From: Roseateles toxinivorans
Lineage (GTDB): Bacteria; Pseudomonadota; Gammaproteobacteria; Burkholderiales; Burkholderiaceae_C
Length of the DNA stretch: 64,000 bases
Direction of reading: 5' to 3'
NCBI RefSeq assembly: GCF_004362525.1
Contig: NZ_SNXS01000001.1
Location: forward strand, 482,520 to 546,519
The notes under the pieces were generated by a model, which was not told the DNA's origin, did no database searches, and was given only the letters and a program-made list of their open reading frames with translations. Both the position numbers and the translations under genes were made by a program. Below, piece after piece: positions 19,443 through 27,885 of this stretch; positions within the stretch are counted from its first letter, which is position 1, and the number at the start of each line of letters is the position of its first letter.

Positions 19443-20624
19443 ATGCAGATGAGCCCGAACGACGCACGCACGATCGCCCAGGCCGGCATGGCCGCGCTCA
19501 AGGGCGGTGACCCCGGGAGCGCCCGTGCTTCATTTGAACGCGTGCTTGCCGGCGGGGTCGCCGATGCCTCGGTCCAGCTGGGTCTGGCCTATGCCTGTCT
19601 GGCGCTGCAGGATCAGGGGGGCGCGCTGGTGGCCGTGGATGCCGCACTGCGACTGGAACCAGGCAATGTGCAGGCGCTGCTGTTCAAGGCCGACCGCATG
19701 GATCAGGCCGGCGACGCCAGGGCGGCTTCGATGTTCTACAGGGCGGCGATCGGCGCTGCACCGAATCCTGCGCAACTGCCGCGCGAGCTGCAACAGGAGC
19801 TTGCCCGCGCGCAGGCCATGTGTGAACGCTACGCACAGCAGTTCGATGCGCATCTGCGTGAGCAGATGGCCCGTGCCTGCGCCGACCTGGGCGCGGAGTC
19901 CAGGCGCTTCACCGAGTCGCTCGACCTGCTGTCGGGCAGCAAGCAGATCTATTACCAGCAGCCCAAGGTCTACTACTTTCCCGGGCTGGCTCAAAACCAG
20001 TTCTTCGATCCCGGCCAGTTCGCCTGGCTGGAGCGTCTGGAGGCTGCGACCGACGCCATCCGCGAAGAGTTGCTGGCGATTCTCGACGAGGGCGCACCCT
20101 TTGAGCCCTATGTGCAGTCGCAGTCCAATCGCCCGAGCAAGCGCCAGGATGGCCTGGTGAACAACCCGGCATGGAGCGCCTTCCATCTGTGGCGCAATGG
20201 CGAGGCGGTACGAGAGAACGCCGAGCGTTGTCCCAAGACGATGGCCGCCCTGGCCGAGGTGCCGCTGACCCGGCTGAAGGGGCGTTCACCCTCGATCATG
20301 TTCTCGCTGCTGCGCCCGGGCACTCACATCCCACCCCACCATGGGCTCATCAACACGCGGCTGATCTGTCATCTGCCGCTGATCGTGCCACCCGGCTGCG
20401 CGCTGCGCGTGGGCAACGAAACGCGGGAGTGCGAGGTCGGCAAGGCCTGGGTGTTCGACGACACCATCGAGCATGAGGCCTGGAACCGCAGCGATCAGAC
20501 GCGCGTGGTCTTGCTGTTCGAGATCTGGCGCCCGGAGCTGAGCTTGGCTGAGCGCGAAATGGTCAGTGCGATGTTCGACGTGATTGACCAATACCAGGGT
20601 GGCAGGGGGGAGTGGAGCATCTAG
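19443..20624 (+). CDS. TPR plus aspartyl/asparaginyl beta-hydroxylase (paralogue 2)
   Basis: A 393-residue paralogue of the divergent neighbour with the same plan: TPR-like repeats at ~8-110, a linker helix bundle, then the hydroxylase domain at ~240-375. Predicted ligands are H299 (PPHHG) and H344 (EHEAWN), with R354 for 2-oxoglutarate. Shared stretches such as CPKT, LPLIVP, RVGNETR and KAWVFDDTIEHEAWN show a common origin, while the TPR parts have drifted, suggesting different targets. The substrate is unknown. It could act on a protein docked by the TPR domain or on a small peptide linked to the TonB receptor. Confidence 0.85.
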   Translation: MQMSPNDARTIAQAGMAALKGGDPGSARASFERVLAGGVADASVQLGLAYACLALQDQGGALVAVDAALRLEPGNVQALLFKADRMDQAGDARAASMFYRAAIGAAPNPAQLPRELQQELARAQAMCERYAQQFDAHLREQMARACADLGAESRRFTESLDLLSGSKQIYYQQPKVYYFPGLAQNQFFDPGQFAWLERLEAATDAIREELLAILDEGAPFEPYVQSQSNRPSKRQDGLVNNPAWSAFHLWRNGEAVRENAERCPKTMAALAEVPLTRLKGRSPSIMFSLLRPGTHIPPHHGLINTRLICHLPLIVPPGCALRVGNETRECEVGKAWVFDDTIEHEAWNRSDQTRVVLLFEIWRPELSLAEREMVSAMFDVIDQYQGGRGEWSI

Positions 20625-21324
20625 TCTGCGATGTAACTTTGTTCCATCAATCCGAGGCCGCCCGCCCTTGTTCCTGGCGCTTGGAGGGCCTTGTCAGCAG
20701 GTGAGGCGGTGTGTCCCGCTGCGGCGACGGAGGTCAGGATCAGGGTAAACCCGCGGCCGTATATTGCACTGCGGCATTGTCAATCAATGGGCAGACCAAT
20801 AAAATACCACCTGCAGTTTTACCGGGCTGGCGCTGTGCAAACGACCGATTTCGGAGGCTTGTAACAGCGGTAAGGGCCGGGAAAGCCCCATGTGCTTGCT
20901 CACCCTGAATGCGTTTATGATCGCGTCGCTTCGGGGTTGGACTGGGGCTGTATTCGGTTACAGTCTGGCCTGTCGAAAAGGACCGCCCGACGGCCAAATG
21001 GGTAACCATCAGCCGGCGGGCATTTTTGTTGAGTTTGGGTTTTACGCCCAAAGTGTTGAGTAGTCATGTCCATCCTGGCGTCAGGAGGCATCTCGGGCCG
21101 GCCTTGTTGCGCGGCTCCCTGCGAACCGCAAAGGTTTGGCATGGATCAGAGATGCGCTCGGTGTATGCGTGCCGTCGGCTTGAGGCGCGCTCAGGTTCAG
21201 CTACCAAAGCTTTGGGTGTGCCATCTGAAGCTCAGCGCCTGTATCGGGTTTTTTTACTGAAGCGTCCCCTCCCGTCGCATATGAGCCTGATGAACGAGAT
21301 CCGTAGTCAAATGAAGGAGCGCGC
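20625..21324 (+). other. 700-bp region upstream of tonB, no convincing gene
   Basis: Short open frames occur here but lack ribosome sites, family features or consistent codon bias. Visible signals are TATGAT at 20916-20921 as a possible -10, an inverted repeat TTTGGG...CCCAAA near 21035-21055, a T-run near 21249-21256, and AAGGAG just before tonB. A 15-codon ORF (21281-21328) ends in TGA overlapping the tonB ATG and could couple translation. The long leader suggests regulated tonB expression, but I see no clear Fur box. Confidence 0.4.
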
Positions 21325-21975
21325 ATGAACTTTGCGCAGCAGCAGAACAGCTCGTCACGAGTCACCGGATTCGTGATCGTTGTCCTTATCCACATTGTGC
21401 TGGTGTGGGCCATTGCAAGCGGATTGGCCCGCAAGGCCGTCGAGATGGTGAAGGGCCCGATCGAGACCAAGGTCATCGAAGAAGAGAAGAAGCCGCCGCC
21501 GCCGCCGGAGACCTTGCCGCCGCCGCCGCCGCAGCTGAAGGCACCGCCGCCGCCGTTCGTGCCCCCGCCTGAAGTCCAGGTGACCGCACCGGCCCCCGTT
21601 GCGCCGACCATCTCGCAGACGACCACGGCGCCCCCGCCGGTGGCCGATATCCGCCCGGTGCAGGCGCCGGTGGTTGCCGCACCGCCGCCGCCGCGTCCGG
21701 CCGGCCCTGTCAAGGCCGGCGTGGCCTGCACCAAGATGGTCACTCCCGAAATGCCCGGCGTGAACTGGGCCGGTGAAGCCACCTTCAACGTCAAGGGCAC
21801 GGTCAAGAATGGCAAGGTCGTGGCTATCGAGGTGATGAGCGCGAACATGCGTGGCGGCAATGACCGCAAGGCTCAGCGCGCCCTGATCAGCGCGATCGAG
21901 TCCGCCATGTCCGGTTATGAGTGCCCGGGCGCCGATTTGCAGATCCAGCAGGAATTCGTTTTCAAGATCGATTGA
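21325..21975 (+). CDS. tonB: energy transducer TonB
   Basis: A 216-residue TonB. A short cytoplasmic start is followed by one membrane helix (~14-34). A long Pro-rich spacer (~57-135, many PPPP runs) spans the periplasm, and a C-terminal domain (~140-216) ends in FVFKID. It carries proton-motive energy from ExbB/ExbD to outer-membrane receptors. AAGGAG is spaced 6 bases before the ATG. The C-terminal domain has the beta-strand phrase ATFNVKGTVKNGKVVAIEV but lacks the classic YPxxA motif, so it is a divergent TonB. It leads the cluster exbB-exbD-exbD. Confidence 0.88.
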   Translation: MNFAQQQNSSSRVTGFVIVVLIHIVLVWAIASGLARKAVEMVKGPIETKVIEEEKKPPPPPETLPPPPPQLKAPPPPFVPPPEVQVTAPAPVAPTISQTTTAPPPVADIRPVQAPVVAAPPPPRPAGPVKAGVACTKMVTPEMPGVNWAGEATFNVKGTVKNGKVVAIEVMSANMRGGNDRKAQRALISAIESAMSGYECPGADLQIQQEFVFKID

Positions 21976-22082
21976 TCAAGGCTTTCGAATCGACTACATC
22001 GCGGGGCGCTGCCTGAACCAGCGTGGCGCACCGTTTCTTCACAAACCCCAAGTTTCGCTTTCTTTCTCTAGGAGACCCCTCC

Positions 22083-22913
22083 ATGATCTCTCGTCTCTCC
22101 GCTGTGATCGCCGCGTTTGCATTCGCCGCGACCCTGGCCGTCTCGCCGGTTCAAGCCCAAGACCAGAAGCCGGCCGATGCCGCTTCTGCCGTGGCCGCTG
22201 ATGCCGCTCCCGCAACCGCCGCGCCCGCCGCACCTGCCGCCGCCGTCGAGAATCCCTACGGTCTGCAAGCCATGCTGAAGCACGGTGACGCCGTGTCCAA
22301 GGGGGTGCTTGCCATCCTGGCCCTGATGTCCATGGGCAGCTGGTACATCCTGATCACCAAGCTGTGGGACACCCAGAAGATGGGTACCGAAGCCAAGGCC
22401 GTGCGCGCCACGTTCTTCAAGAAGGCCAGCCTGGCCGAAGGCGTCAAGGGCCTGAAGGAAGGCAGCGCGTTCCGCTTCATCGCCGAGTCGGGCATCGAGG
22501 CCAGCGAGCACCATGAAGGCGCCCTGACCGAGAACATCGACCACAACAGCTGGGTCACGATGAGCGTTGACCGTTCGGTTGGCGAAGTCGGCACCCGTCT
22601 GCAGGGCGGTCTGGGCTTCCTGGCCACCGTGGGCTCGACCTCGCCGTTCATCGGCCTGTTCGGCACGGTGTGGGGTATTCTGCAAGCGCTGACCGCCATT
22701 GGCGTGGCCGGCCAGGCATCGATCGACAAGGTCGCTGGCCCGGTGGGTGAAGCGCTGATCATGACGGCCCTGGGTCTGGCCGTGGCCGTCCCGGCCGTGC
22801 TGGGTTACAACTGGCTGGTGAACCGCAACAAGGCGGTGATGGCCAATGTGCGTGCCTTCGGCGCCGATCTGCACGGCGTGCTGATGGGCAACCGCAGCGT
22901 CGCCAAGCGCTAA
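22083..22913 (+). CDS. exbB: MotA/TolQ/ExbB proton channel protein
   Basis: A 276-residue ExbB. Residues 1-25 resemble a cleavable signal peptide, followed by an Ala/Pro-rich linker (~26-58), an extension common in ExbB proteins of this type. Three membrane helices follow: ~73-92, then a pair within GFLATVGSTSPFIGLFGTVWGI and EALIMTALGLAVAVPAVLGYNWLV. It forms the pentameric inner-membrane proton channel with ExbD that powers TonB. AGGAG at ~22070 supports the ATG at 22083. Gap to exbD is 21 bp. Confidence 0.93.
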   Translation: MISRLSAVIAAFAFAATLAVSPVQAQDQKPADAASAVAADAAPATAAPAAPAAAVENPYGLQAMLKHGDAVSKGVLAILALMSMGSWYILITKLWDTQKMGTEAKAVRATFFKKASLAEGVKGLKEGSAFRFIAESGIEASEHHEGALTENIDHNSWVTMSVDRSVGEVGTRLQGGLGFLATVGSTSPFIGLFGTVWGILQALTAIGVAGQASIDKVAGPVGEALIMTALGLAVAVPAVLGYNWLVNRNKAVMANVRAFGADLHGVLMGNRSVAKR

Positions 22914-22934
22914 GCCGCCCGATCGGAGCCCATC

Positions 22935-23363
22935 ATGGCAATGAACGTCGGATCTTCCTCCGGCGATGACGAGGTGGTCTCGACCATCAACACCACGCCC
23001 CTCGTGGACGTGATGTTGGTGCTGTTGATCATCTTTCTCATCACCATCCCGGTGGTGACGCAATCGGTGGCGCTGACTCTGCCCAAAGAGACCAACGTCG
23101 TTCGCGTCACCAAGCCGGAAAACATCGAAATCGCGGTGACCAAGGACGGCGACGTCTACTGGAACACCGCGCTGGTGCCCGACAGTGACGCCCTGTTTGA
23201 GCGTCTCAAGAAGGTGGCAGTGATGGACCCCCAGCCCGAAGTGCATATTCGCGGTGACGGCAAGGCACGCTACGAGTCCGTCGGGCGCGTGGTCTACACC
23301 TGCCAGCGGGCCGCAATCATGAAGATCAGCTTTGTCACCGAGCCCCCGGCTCGTGGCGGTTGA
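22935..23363 (+). CDS. exbD: biopolymer transport protein ExbD (first copy)
   Basis: A 142-residue ExbD. A short cytoplasmic start (NVGSSSGDDEVVSTINTTPL) leads into the single membrane helix (~24-44) carrying the proton-relay Asp25 in LVDVMLVLL. A periplasmic domain with the usual EIAVTKDGDVYWN and PEVHIRGDGKARYESVGRVV motifs follows. It works as a dimer inside the ExbB pentamer. It is one of two adjacent exbD genes; the next starts 16 bp downstream. Confidence 0.93.
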   Translation: MAMNVGSSSGDDEVVSTINTTPLVDVMLVLLIIFLITIPVVTQSVALTLPKETNVVRVTKPENIEIAVTKDGDVYWNTALVPDSDALFERLKKVAVMDPQPEVHIRGDGKARYESVGRVVYTCQRAAIMKISFVTEPPARGG

Positions 23364-23379
23364 GTCCTAGGAGCAACGC

Positions 23380-23811
23380 ATGGGAATGAATGTAGGTAGC
23401 TCGGGCTCCTCCGACGAACCGGAAGTGATGATGGACGTCAACACGACGCCCCTGATCGACGTGATGCTGGTGCTGCTGGTGATGCTGATCATCACCATCC
23501 CGATCCAGCTGCACTCGGTCAATCTGAACATGCCGGCCGGCAACCCGCCGCCTCCGACCAAGCCGCCCATCGTCGTCACCATCGACGTGGACTTTGACGG
23601 CACGGTGCTGTGGAATGGCGAGGCGCTGCCCGATCAGGCCGCCGTCGAGGCGAAGCTGGCCGTGGTGGCCGCCGAGGCCGATCAGCCCGAGGTGCATCTG
23701 CGCCCCAACAAGCTGGTCGAGTACAACTCGGTGGCAGCCGTGATGGCCGCTGCACAGCGTCTGGGTGTGAAGAAGCTGGGCATGGTTGGTAACGAGCAGT
23801 TCGTCAAGTAA
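23380..23811 (+). CDS. exbD: biopolymer transport protein ExbD (second copy)
   Basis: A 143-residue ExbD with Asp27 in LIDVMLVLLVM and a periplasmic domain ending in VKKLGMVGNEQF. Its first residues (MGMNVGSSGSSDE) almost match those of the copy before it (MAMNVGSSSGDDE), pointing to tandem duplication; the periplasmic halves differ strongly. Since ExbD acts as a dimer, the pair may form a heterodimer. Followed by a terminator-like hairpin. Confidence 0.93.
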   Translation: MGMNVGSSGSSDEPEVMMDVNTTPLIDVMLVLLVMLIITIPIQLHSVNLNMPAGNPPPPTKPPIVVTIDVDFDGTVLWNGEALPDQAAVEAKLAVVAAEADQPEVHLRPNKLVEYNSVAAVMAAAQRLGVKKLGMVGNEQFVK

Positions 23812-23835
23812 GTTGGCCCTAAGCGGCAGGTCAAG

Positions 23836-23880
23836 GCGCATCTGTAGGGTCTTTCGGATCAGGCAGATGCGCGTTTTTTT
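23836..23880 (+). terminator. intrinsic terminator or attenuator after exbD
   Basis: Arms GCGCATCTG (23836-23844) and CAGATGCGC (23864-23872) with a 19-base loop, followed directly by GTTTTTTT. The next gene starts only 14 bp later, so it either ends the tonB operon or meters readthrough into the TPR-like gene. Confidence 0.8.
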
Positions 23881-23893
23881 AGGACTCAAGAGC

Positions 23894-25147
23894 ATGAAAC
23901 TGAAAGCTGTGGCCGCGGCCGCCATTGGCGCCGTGGCCTTTTGTTTTGGTGCCGCCCCTGACGGTGGTCTGGGTTTTGCAGCCGCCGCTGCGCAGGGTCA
24001 GTCGGTGCGTCCGGAAGTGGGCAAACCGCTGCAGGCCGCTGCCGCGCTGATCAAGTCGGGCAAGTACAAGGACGCGCTGGCCAAGCTGCGCGAGGTCGAG
24101 GCCGTGGGCGGCCGCACGGGCAACGAGAACTACATGCTCGAGAGCATGCGCGTCGCCGCTGCGTCGGGCGCAGGTGACGCCGACACGATGGTGCGCAGCT
24201 TCGAGGTGATGAAGTCCAGCGGCAATGTGGCGGCGGCCGAGCAACTGCGCATCATGGAGTCGATTGCCGGCACCTATCTGCGCAACAACGAGAATGGCAA
24301 GGCACTGAACTGGGCGCAGCGCTACTTCAAGGAGGGCGGCAATAGCGCGACCATGAAGCAGGTGCTGCAGAACGCGCAGTTCCTGACCGGTGACATGGCC
24401 AGCACCATCAGGGACGTGTCGGAGGAAATCAATGCCGACGAGAAGGCTGGCCGCACGCCGAGCGCAGACAAGCTGAACCTGCTGCTGAACGCCGCTATGC
24501 GCGCCAAGGATGGCAATGCCGAGGCGATGGCGCTGGAGAAGCTGCTGGCCTACTACCCGAAGAAGGAGTACTGGGCCGACGTGTTGGGACGCGTGCAGCG
24601 CAAGTCCACCTTCTCCGACCGCTTTGCACTGGATGTCTATCGTCTGCAGCTGGCCACCGGCAATATGAAGTCGGCCAACGACTACATGGAAATGTCGCAG
24701 CTGGCCGTGCAGGCCGGTTCGGCCGCCGAGGGCAAGGAGGTGGTGGACAAGGGCTTCGCCGCTGGCGTGCTGGGCGCGGGCGCCGAGGGCGAGCGCCACA
24801 AGCGCTTGCGTGACCTGATGGTCAAGCGTCTGGCCGAGTCAAAGGCCGGTGAGGCCGAGGCCGAGGCTCAGGCCAAGGCCGCCAAGGACGGCAATGCGCT
24901 GGCCAATCTGGGTCTGGGCGTGGCCTACAACGGCCAGGCCGCCAAGGGCGCCAAGCTGATCGAGGAAGGCATTGCCAAGGGCAGCCTGAAGCGCCCCGAG
25001 GACGCCAAGCTGCACCTGGGCCTGGCCCATATGCTGGCCGGCGACGTCAGCAAGGCGCAGCAGACCTGGCGCTCGGTGCGTGGCAACGATGGCGCGGCCG
25101 ATCTGGCTCGCCTGTGGGTCATACAGTCGCGCAGCGCGAAGCGCTAA
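23894..25147 (+). CDS. exported TPR-like helical repeat protein
   Basis: A 417-residue protein with an N-terminal export signal (MKLKAVAAAAIGAVAFCFG..., Ala-rich to ~35). The rest is almost wholly helical, with TPR/Sel1-like repeats such as ALIKSGKYKDALAKLREVE (~50-68), ALNWAQRYFKEGG, and a C-terminal ALANLGLGVAYNGQAAKGAKLIEEGIAKG. It is likely periplasmic. The ATG at 23894 follows AGGAC weakly. It sits just after tonB-exbB-exbD-exbD, with a terminator between, and ends at a bidirectional terminator. Role unknown; a periplasmic partner of the TonB system or of the hydroxylase/receptor block is conceivable. Confidence 0.8.
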   Translation: MKLKAVAAAAIGAVAFCFGAAPDGGLGFAAAAAQGQSVRPEVGKPLQAAAALIKSGKYKDALAKLREVEAVGGRTGNENYMLESMRVAAASGAGDADTMVRSFEVMKSSGNVAAAEQLRIMESIAGTYLRNNENGKALNWAQRYFKEGGNSATMKQVLQNAQFLTGDMASTIRDVSEEINADEKAGRTPSADKLNLLLNAAMRAKDGNAEAMALEKLLAYYPKKEYWADVLGRVQRKSTFSDRFALDVYRLQLATGNMKSANDYMEMSQLAVQAGSAAEGKEVVDKGFAAGVLGAGAEGERHKRLRDLMVKRLAESKAGEAEAEAQAKAAKDGNALANLGLGVAYNGQAAKGAKLIEEGIAKGSLKRPEDAKLHLGLAHMLAGDVSKAQQTWRSVRGNDGAADLARLWVIQSRSAKR

Positions 25148-25166
25148 TTCTTCGTTCTGCCCAAGA

Positions 25167-25194
25167 AAAAACGGACCTCGCGAGGTCCGTTTTT
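25167..25194. terminator. bidirectional terminator
   Basis: AAAAACGGACCTCG and its perfect complement CGAGGTCCGTTTTT meet at 25180/25181, with further T's after. It ends the TPR-like gene (+) and, from the other side, the dehydrogenase gene (-). Confidence 0.9.
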
Positions 25195-25198
25195 CTTT

Positions 25199-25966
25199 TT
25201 ACTTTGGCGCCAGTCTGATGGCCCCGTCCAACCGTATCACCTCGCCATTGAGCATGTCGTTGGTGATGATCTGGTGCACCAGCTTGGCATAGTCCTCGGG
25301 CTTGCCCAGGCGGGACGGGAAGGGCACGCCGGCGGCCAGCGCGTCCTGCACGTCCTGGGGCATGCCGAACAGCATGGGCGTGCCGAAGATGCCAGGGGCG
25401 ATGGTCATATTGCGGATGCCATTGCGAGCCAGGTCGCGGGCGATCGGCAGGGTCATGCCGACCACGCCGCCCTTGGAGGCGGCATAGGCGGCCTGGCCGA
25501 TCTGGCCGTCATAGGCGGCGACCGAGGCGGTCGAGATCAGCACGCCGCGCTCGCCGGTGGCCTCAGCCTCGTTCTTGCACATCGCTTCGGCGGCCAGGCG
25601 GATCATATTGAAGCTGCCGATCAGGTTTACCGTGATCACCTTGGCGAACAGGCCCAGGCCATGCGCGCCTTCCTTGCCCACGGTCTTGGCGGCCGGCGCG
25701 ATGCCCGCGCAGTTCACCAGGCCCATCAGCTTGCCCATGCTGGTGGCCTTGGCCACCACGGCCTGGCCGTCGGCCTCCTGGCTGACGTCGCACCGGACAA
25801 AGGCGGCTGCCTCGGTGCCCAGCTCGGCCGCAAGGGCCTGGCCCCGCTCTTCGGCCAGATCGGCGATCACCACCTTGGCGCCTTCGCGCACCAGCATGCG
25901 TGCCGTGCCTTCACCGAGGCCCGATGCCCCGCCGGTGACGATGAATACCTTGCCTGCGATTTCCAT
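25199..25966 (-). CDS. SDR dehydrogenase, 3-hydroxyacyl-CoA dehydrogenase type
   Basis: A 255-residue short-chain dehydrogenase. The NAD-binding TGGASGLG is at ~12-19, the structural NCAG at ~85-88, the catalytic Ser in [12 protein letters not shown], and the YAASK pair near 160-164. The close resemblance around [21 protein letters not shown] is to type II 3-hydroxyacyl-CoA dehydrogenases (HSD17B10-like), which act in fatty-acid or isoleucine breakdown. A TTGACGT-AA-ACGTCAA dyad 35 bp upstream would suit that role. It lies after adk on the same strand but behind adk's terminator. Confidence 0.88.
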   Translation of the reverse strand: MEIAGKVFIVTGGASGLGEGTARMLVREGAKVVIADLAEERGQALAAELGTEAAAFVRCDVSQEADGQAVVAKATSMGKLMGLVNCAGIAPAAKTVGKEGAHGLGLFAKVITVNLIGSFNMIRLAAEAMCKNEAEATGERGVLISTASVAAYDGQIGQAAYAASKGGVVGMTLPIARDLARNGIRNMTIAPGIFGTPMLFGMPQDVQDALAAGVPFPSRLGKPEDYAKLVHQIITNDMLNGEVIRLDGAIRLAPK

Positions 25967-26000
25967 GGAAGCGTCTCCTGAAGATGAGAGTCGAGTTACG

Positions 26001-26016
26001 TTGACGTAAACGTCAA
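26001..26016 (-). promoter_or_regulatory. TTGACGT-AA-ACGTCAA dyad, possible LiuR-type operator
   Basis: A 7+2+7 perfect inverted repeat sits 35 bp upstream of the dehydrogenase start. From memory, MerR-family LiuR regulators of branched-chain amino-acid catabolism bind ACGT-centred dyads of this kind in proteobacteria. Fit to the adjacent gene's function is the only other support. Confidence 0.45.
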
Positions 26017-26024
26017 TTGTCGGG

Positions 26025-26053
26025 CAAAAACAAAGCCGCTGAAAAGCGGCTTT
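26025..26053 (-). terminator. intrinsic terminator after adk
   Basis: Read on the minus strand: AAAGCCGCT, loop TTTC, AGCGGCTTT, then GTTTTTG. It closes the exbB-to-adk transcript before the dehydrogenase gene. Confidence 0.85.
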
Positions 26054-26075
26054 TGTGTTCCGGTTCGGCGCGAAC

Positions 26076-26801
<726 letters not shown>

Positions 26802-26813
26802 CTAGCGCTACCC

Positions 26814-27581
26814 TTACAAACAGGGCCTGGCCTTGAGCAAATCGCGTACCCGTTCAAGGTCCTGCGGCGTGTCCACGCCCGGGCCGGGCAGGGCCGCGCT
26901 GACGTGCACGGCGATGCGCTCGCCATGCCACAGCACACGCAGCTGCTCCAGCGCCTCGATCTGCTCCAGCGGGCTGGCCTCGAGGGTCGGAAAGCGGCGC
27001 AGAAAGCCGGCGTGATAGGCGTAGAGGCCGACATGGCGCAGCGGCGTGATGGCGTGCGGCACGGCCTTGCCATCGACCGACCCATCGCGCCACCAGGGTA
27101 TCGGCGCGCGGGAGAAGTACAACGCGCGGCCGGCTGCATCGAGCACGACCTTGACCACATTCGGGTTGGTGAAGTCGGCGGCCTGCTCCAGCGCATGGGC
27201 CACCGTGCTCATCACGCAGTCGGGGCGGGCCTGCAGCATGGCGGCGCAGGCATTGATCAGCTCGGGCGCGATCAAGGGCTCATCGCCCTGCACATTGACC
27301 ACCAGGTCCTGGCCGTCGAGGCCCAGCTGCTCGCAGGCCTCGGCCAGGCGGTCACTGCCACTGGCATGGTCGGGGCGTGTCATCACCGTGCGCACGCCGT
27401 GCCGGGCACAGGCCGTGCGCACCTCGTCGGCATCGGTGGCGACAACAACCTGGCTGGCTTGCGACAGTGCGGCACGGCGCGCCACATGGACGATCATCGG
27501 CAGGCCGTGGATGTCGGCCAGCGGCTTGCCGGGCAGGCGGGTCGAGGCCAGGCGGGCCGGGATGATGACGGTGAAGCTCAT
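26814..27581 (-). CDS. kdsB: 3-deoxy-manno-octulosonate cytidylyltransferase
   Basis: A 255-residue enzyme that makes CMP-KDO, the activated sugar for the lipopolysaccharide inner core. Visible features: [16 protein letters not shown] (~5-20) for CTP binding, [10 protein letters not shown] (~45-54), the NVQGDEPLI block (~95-103), and IPWWRD. Length is typical. It lies between the Trm112-like gene (85-bp gap) and adk (84-bp gap), in a transcript with lpxK, so KDO activation and lipid A phosphorylation are co-located. Confidence 0.96.
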   Translation of the reverse strand: MSFTVIIPARLASTRLPGKPLADIHGLPMIVHVARRAALSQASQVVVATDADEVRTACARHGVRTVMTRPDHASGSDRLAEACEQLGLDGQDLVVNVQGDEPLIAPELINACAAMLQARPDCVMSTVAHALEQAADFTNPNVVKVVLDAAGRALYFSRAPIPWWRDGSVDGKAVPHAITPLRHVGLYAYHAGFLRRFPTLEASPLEQIEALEQLRVLWHGERIAVHVSAALPGPGVDTPQDLERVRDLLKARPCL

Positions 27582-27666
27582 TGGACGGAGCCCCTCGCCC
27601 GAAGGGCCTTCGGTCGATCCCCCGAGGGGATACGGGCCGGCTTGGGAGCGGCCCGGCGCTCGGCCC

Positions 27667-27870
27667 TCATTCCGGTTGATCCCCGCCTGCGGGCGGCAGC
27701 ACGCGGGCCTCGTTCTCGAGCATCACCGGAATGCCGTCGCGTATTGGGAAGGCCAGCCGGTCGGCATGGCAGACCAGTTCGTGCAGCGGTGCGCCCGGCG
27801 CTTCGCGCAGGCCCTCCAGCGGGCCCTTGCACAGGGGGCAGACCAGCAATTCCAACAAGCGGTGATCCAT
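27667..27870 (-). CDS. Trm112/YcaR family small zinc-ribbon protein
   Basis: A 67-residue protein: [17 protein letters not shown] gives C11 and C14, C34 sits in [12 protein letters not shown], then the family hallmark IRDGIPVML. The fourth usual metal ligand is not an obvious Cys. In eukaryotes Trm112 activates methyltransferases; in bacteria the YcaR-type protein between lpxK and kdsB has no settled role. The gene is 15 bp after lpxK, so it is almost surely cotranscribed. Confidence 0.9.
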   Translation of the reverse strand: MDHRLLELLVCPLCKGPLEGLREAPGAPLHELVCHADRLAFPIRDGIPVMLENEARVLPPAGGDQPE

Positions 27871-27885
27871 CGGTGGGGTCAGGCT

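Noticed and set aside
20711-20908. 65-codon ORF upstream of tonB
   Set aside because: No start context or recognisable composition; likely chance.
21066-21260. 64-codon Cys-rich ORF upstream of tonB
   Set aside because: No ribosome site, no repeated Cys spacing, and it ends in a T-run; kept only as part of the leader region.
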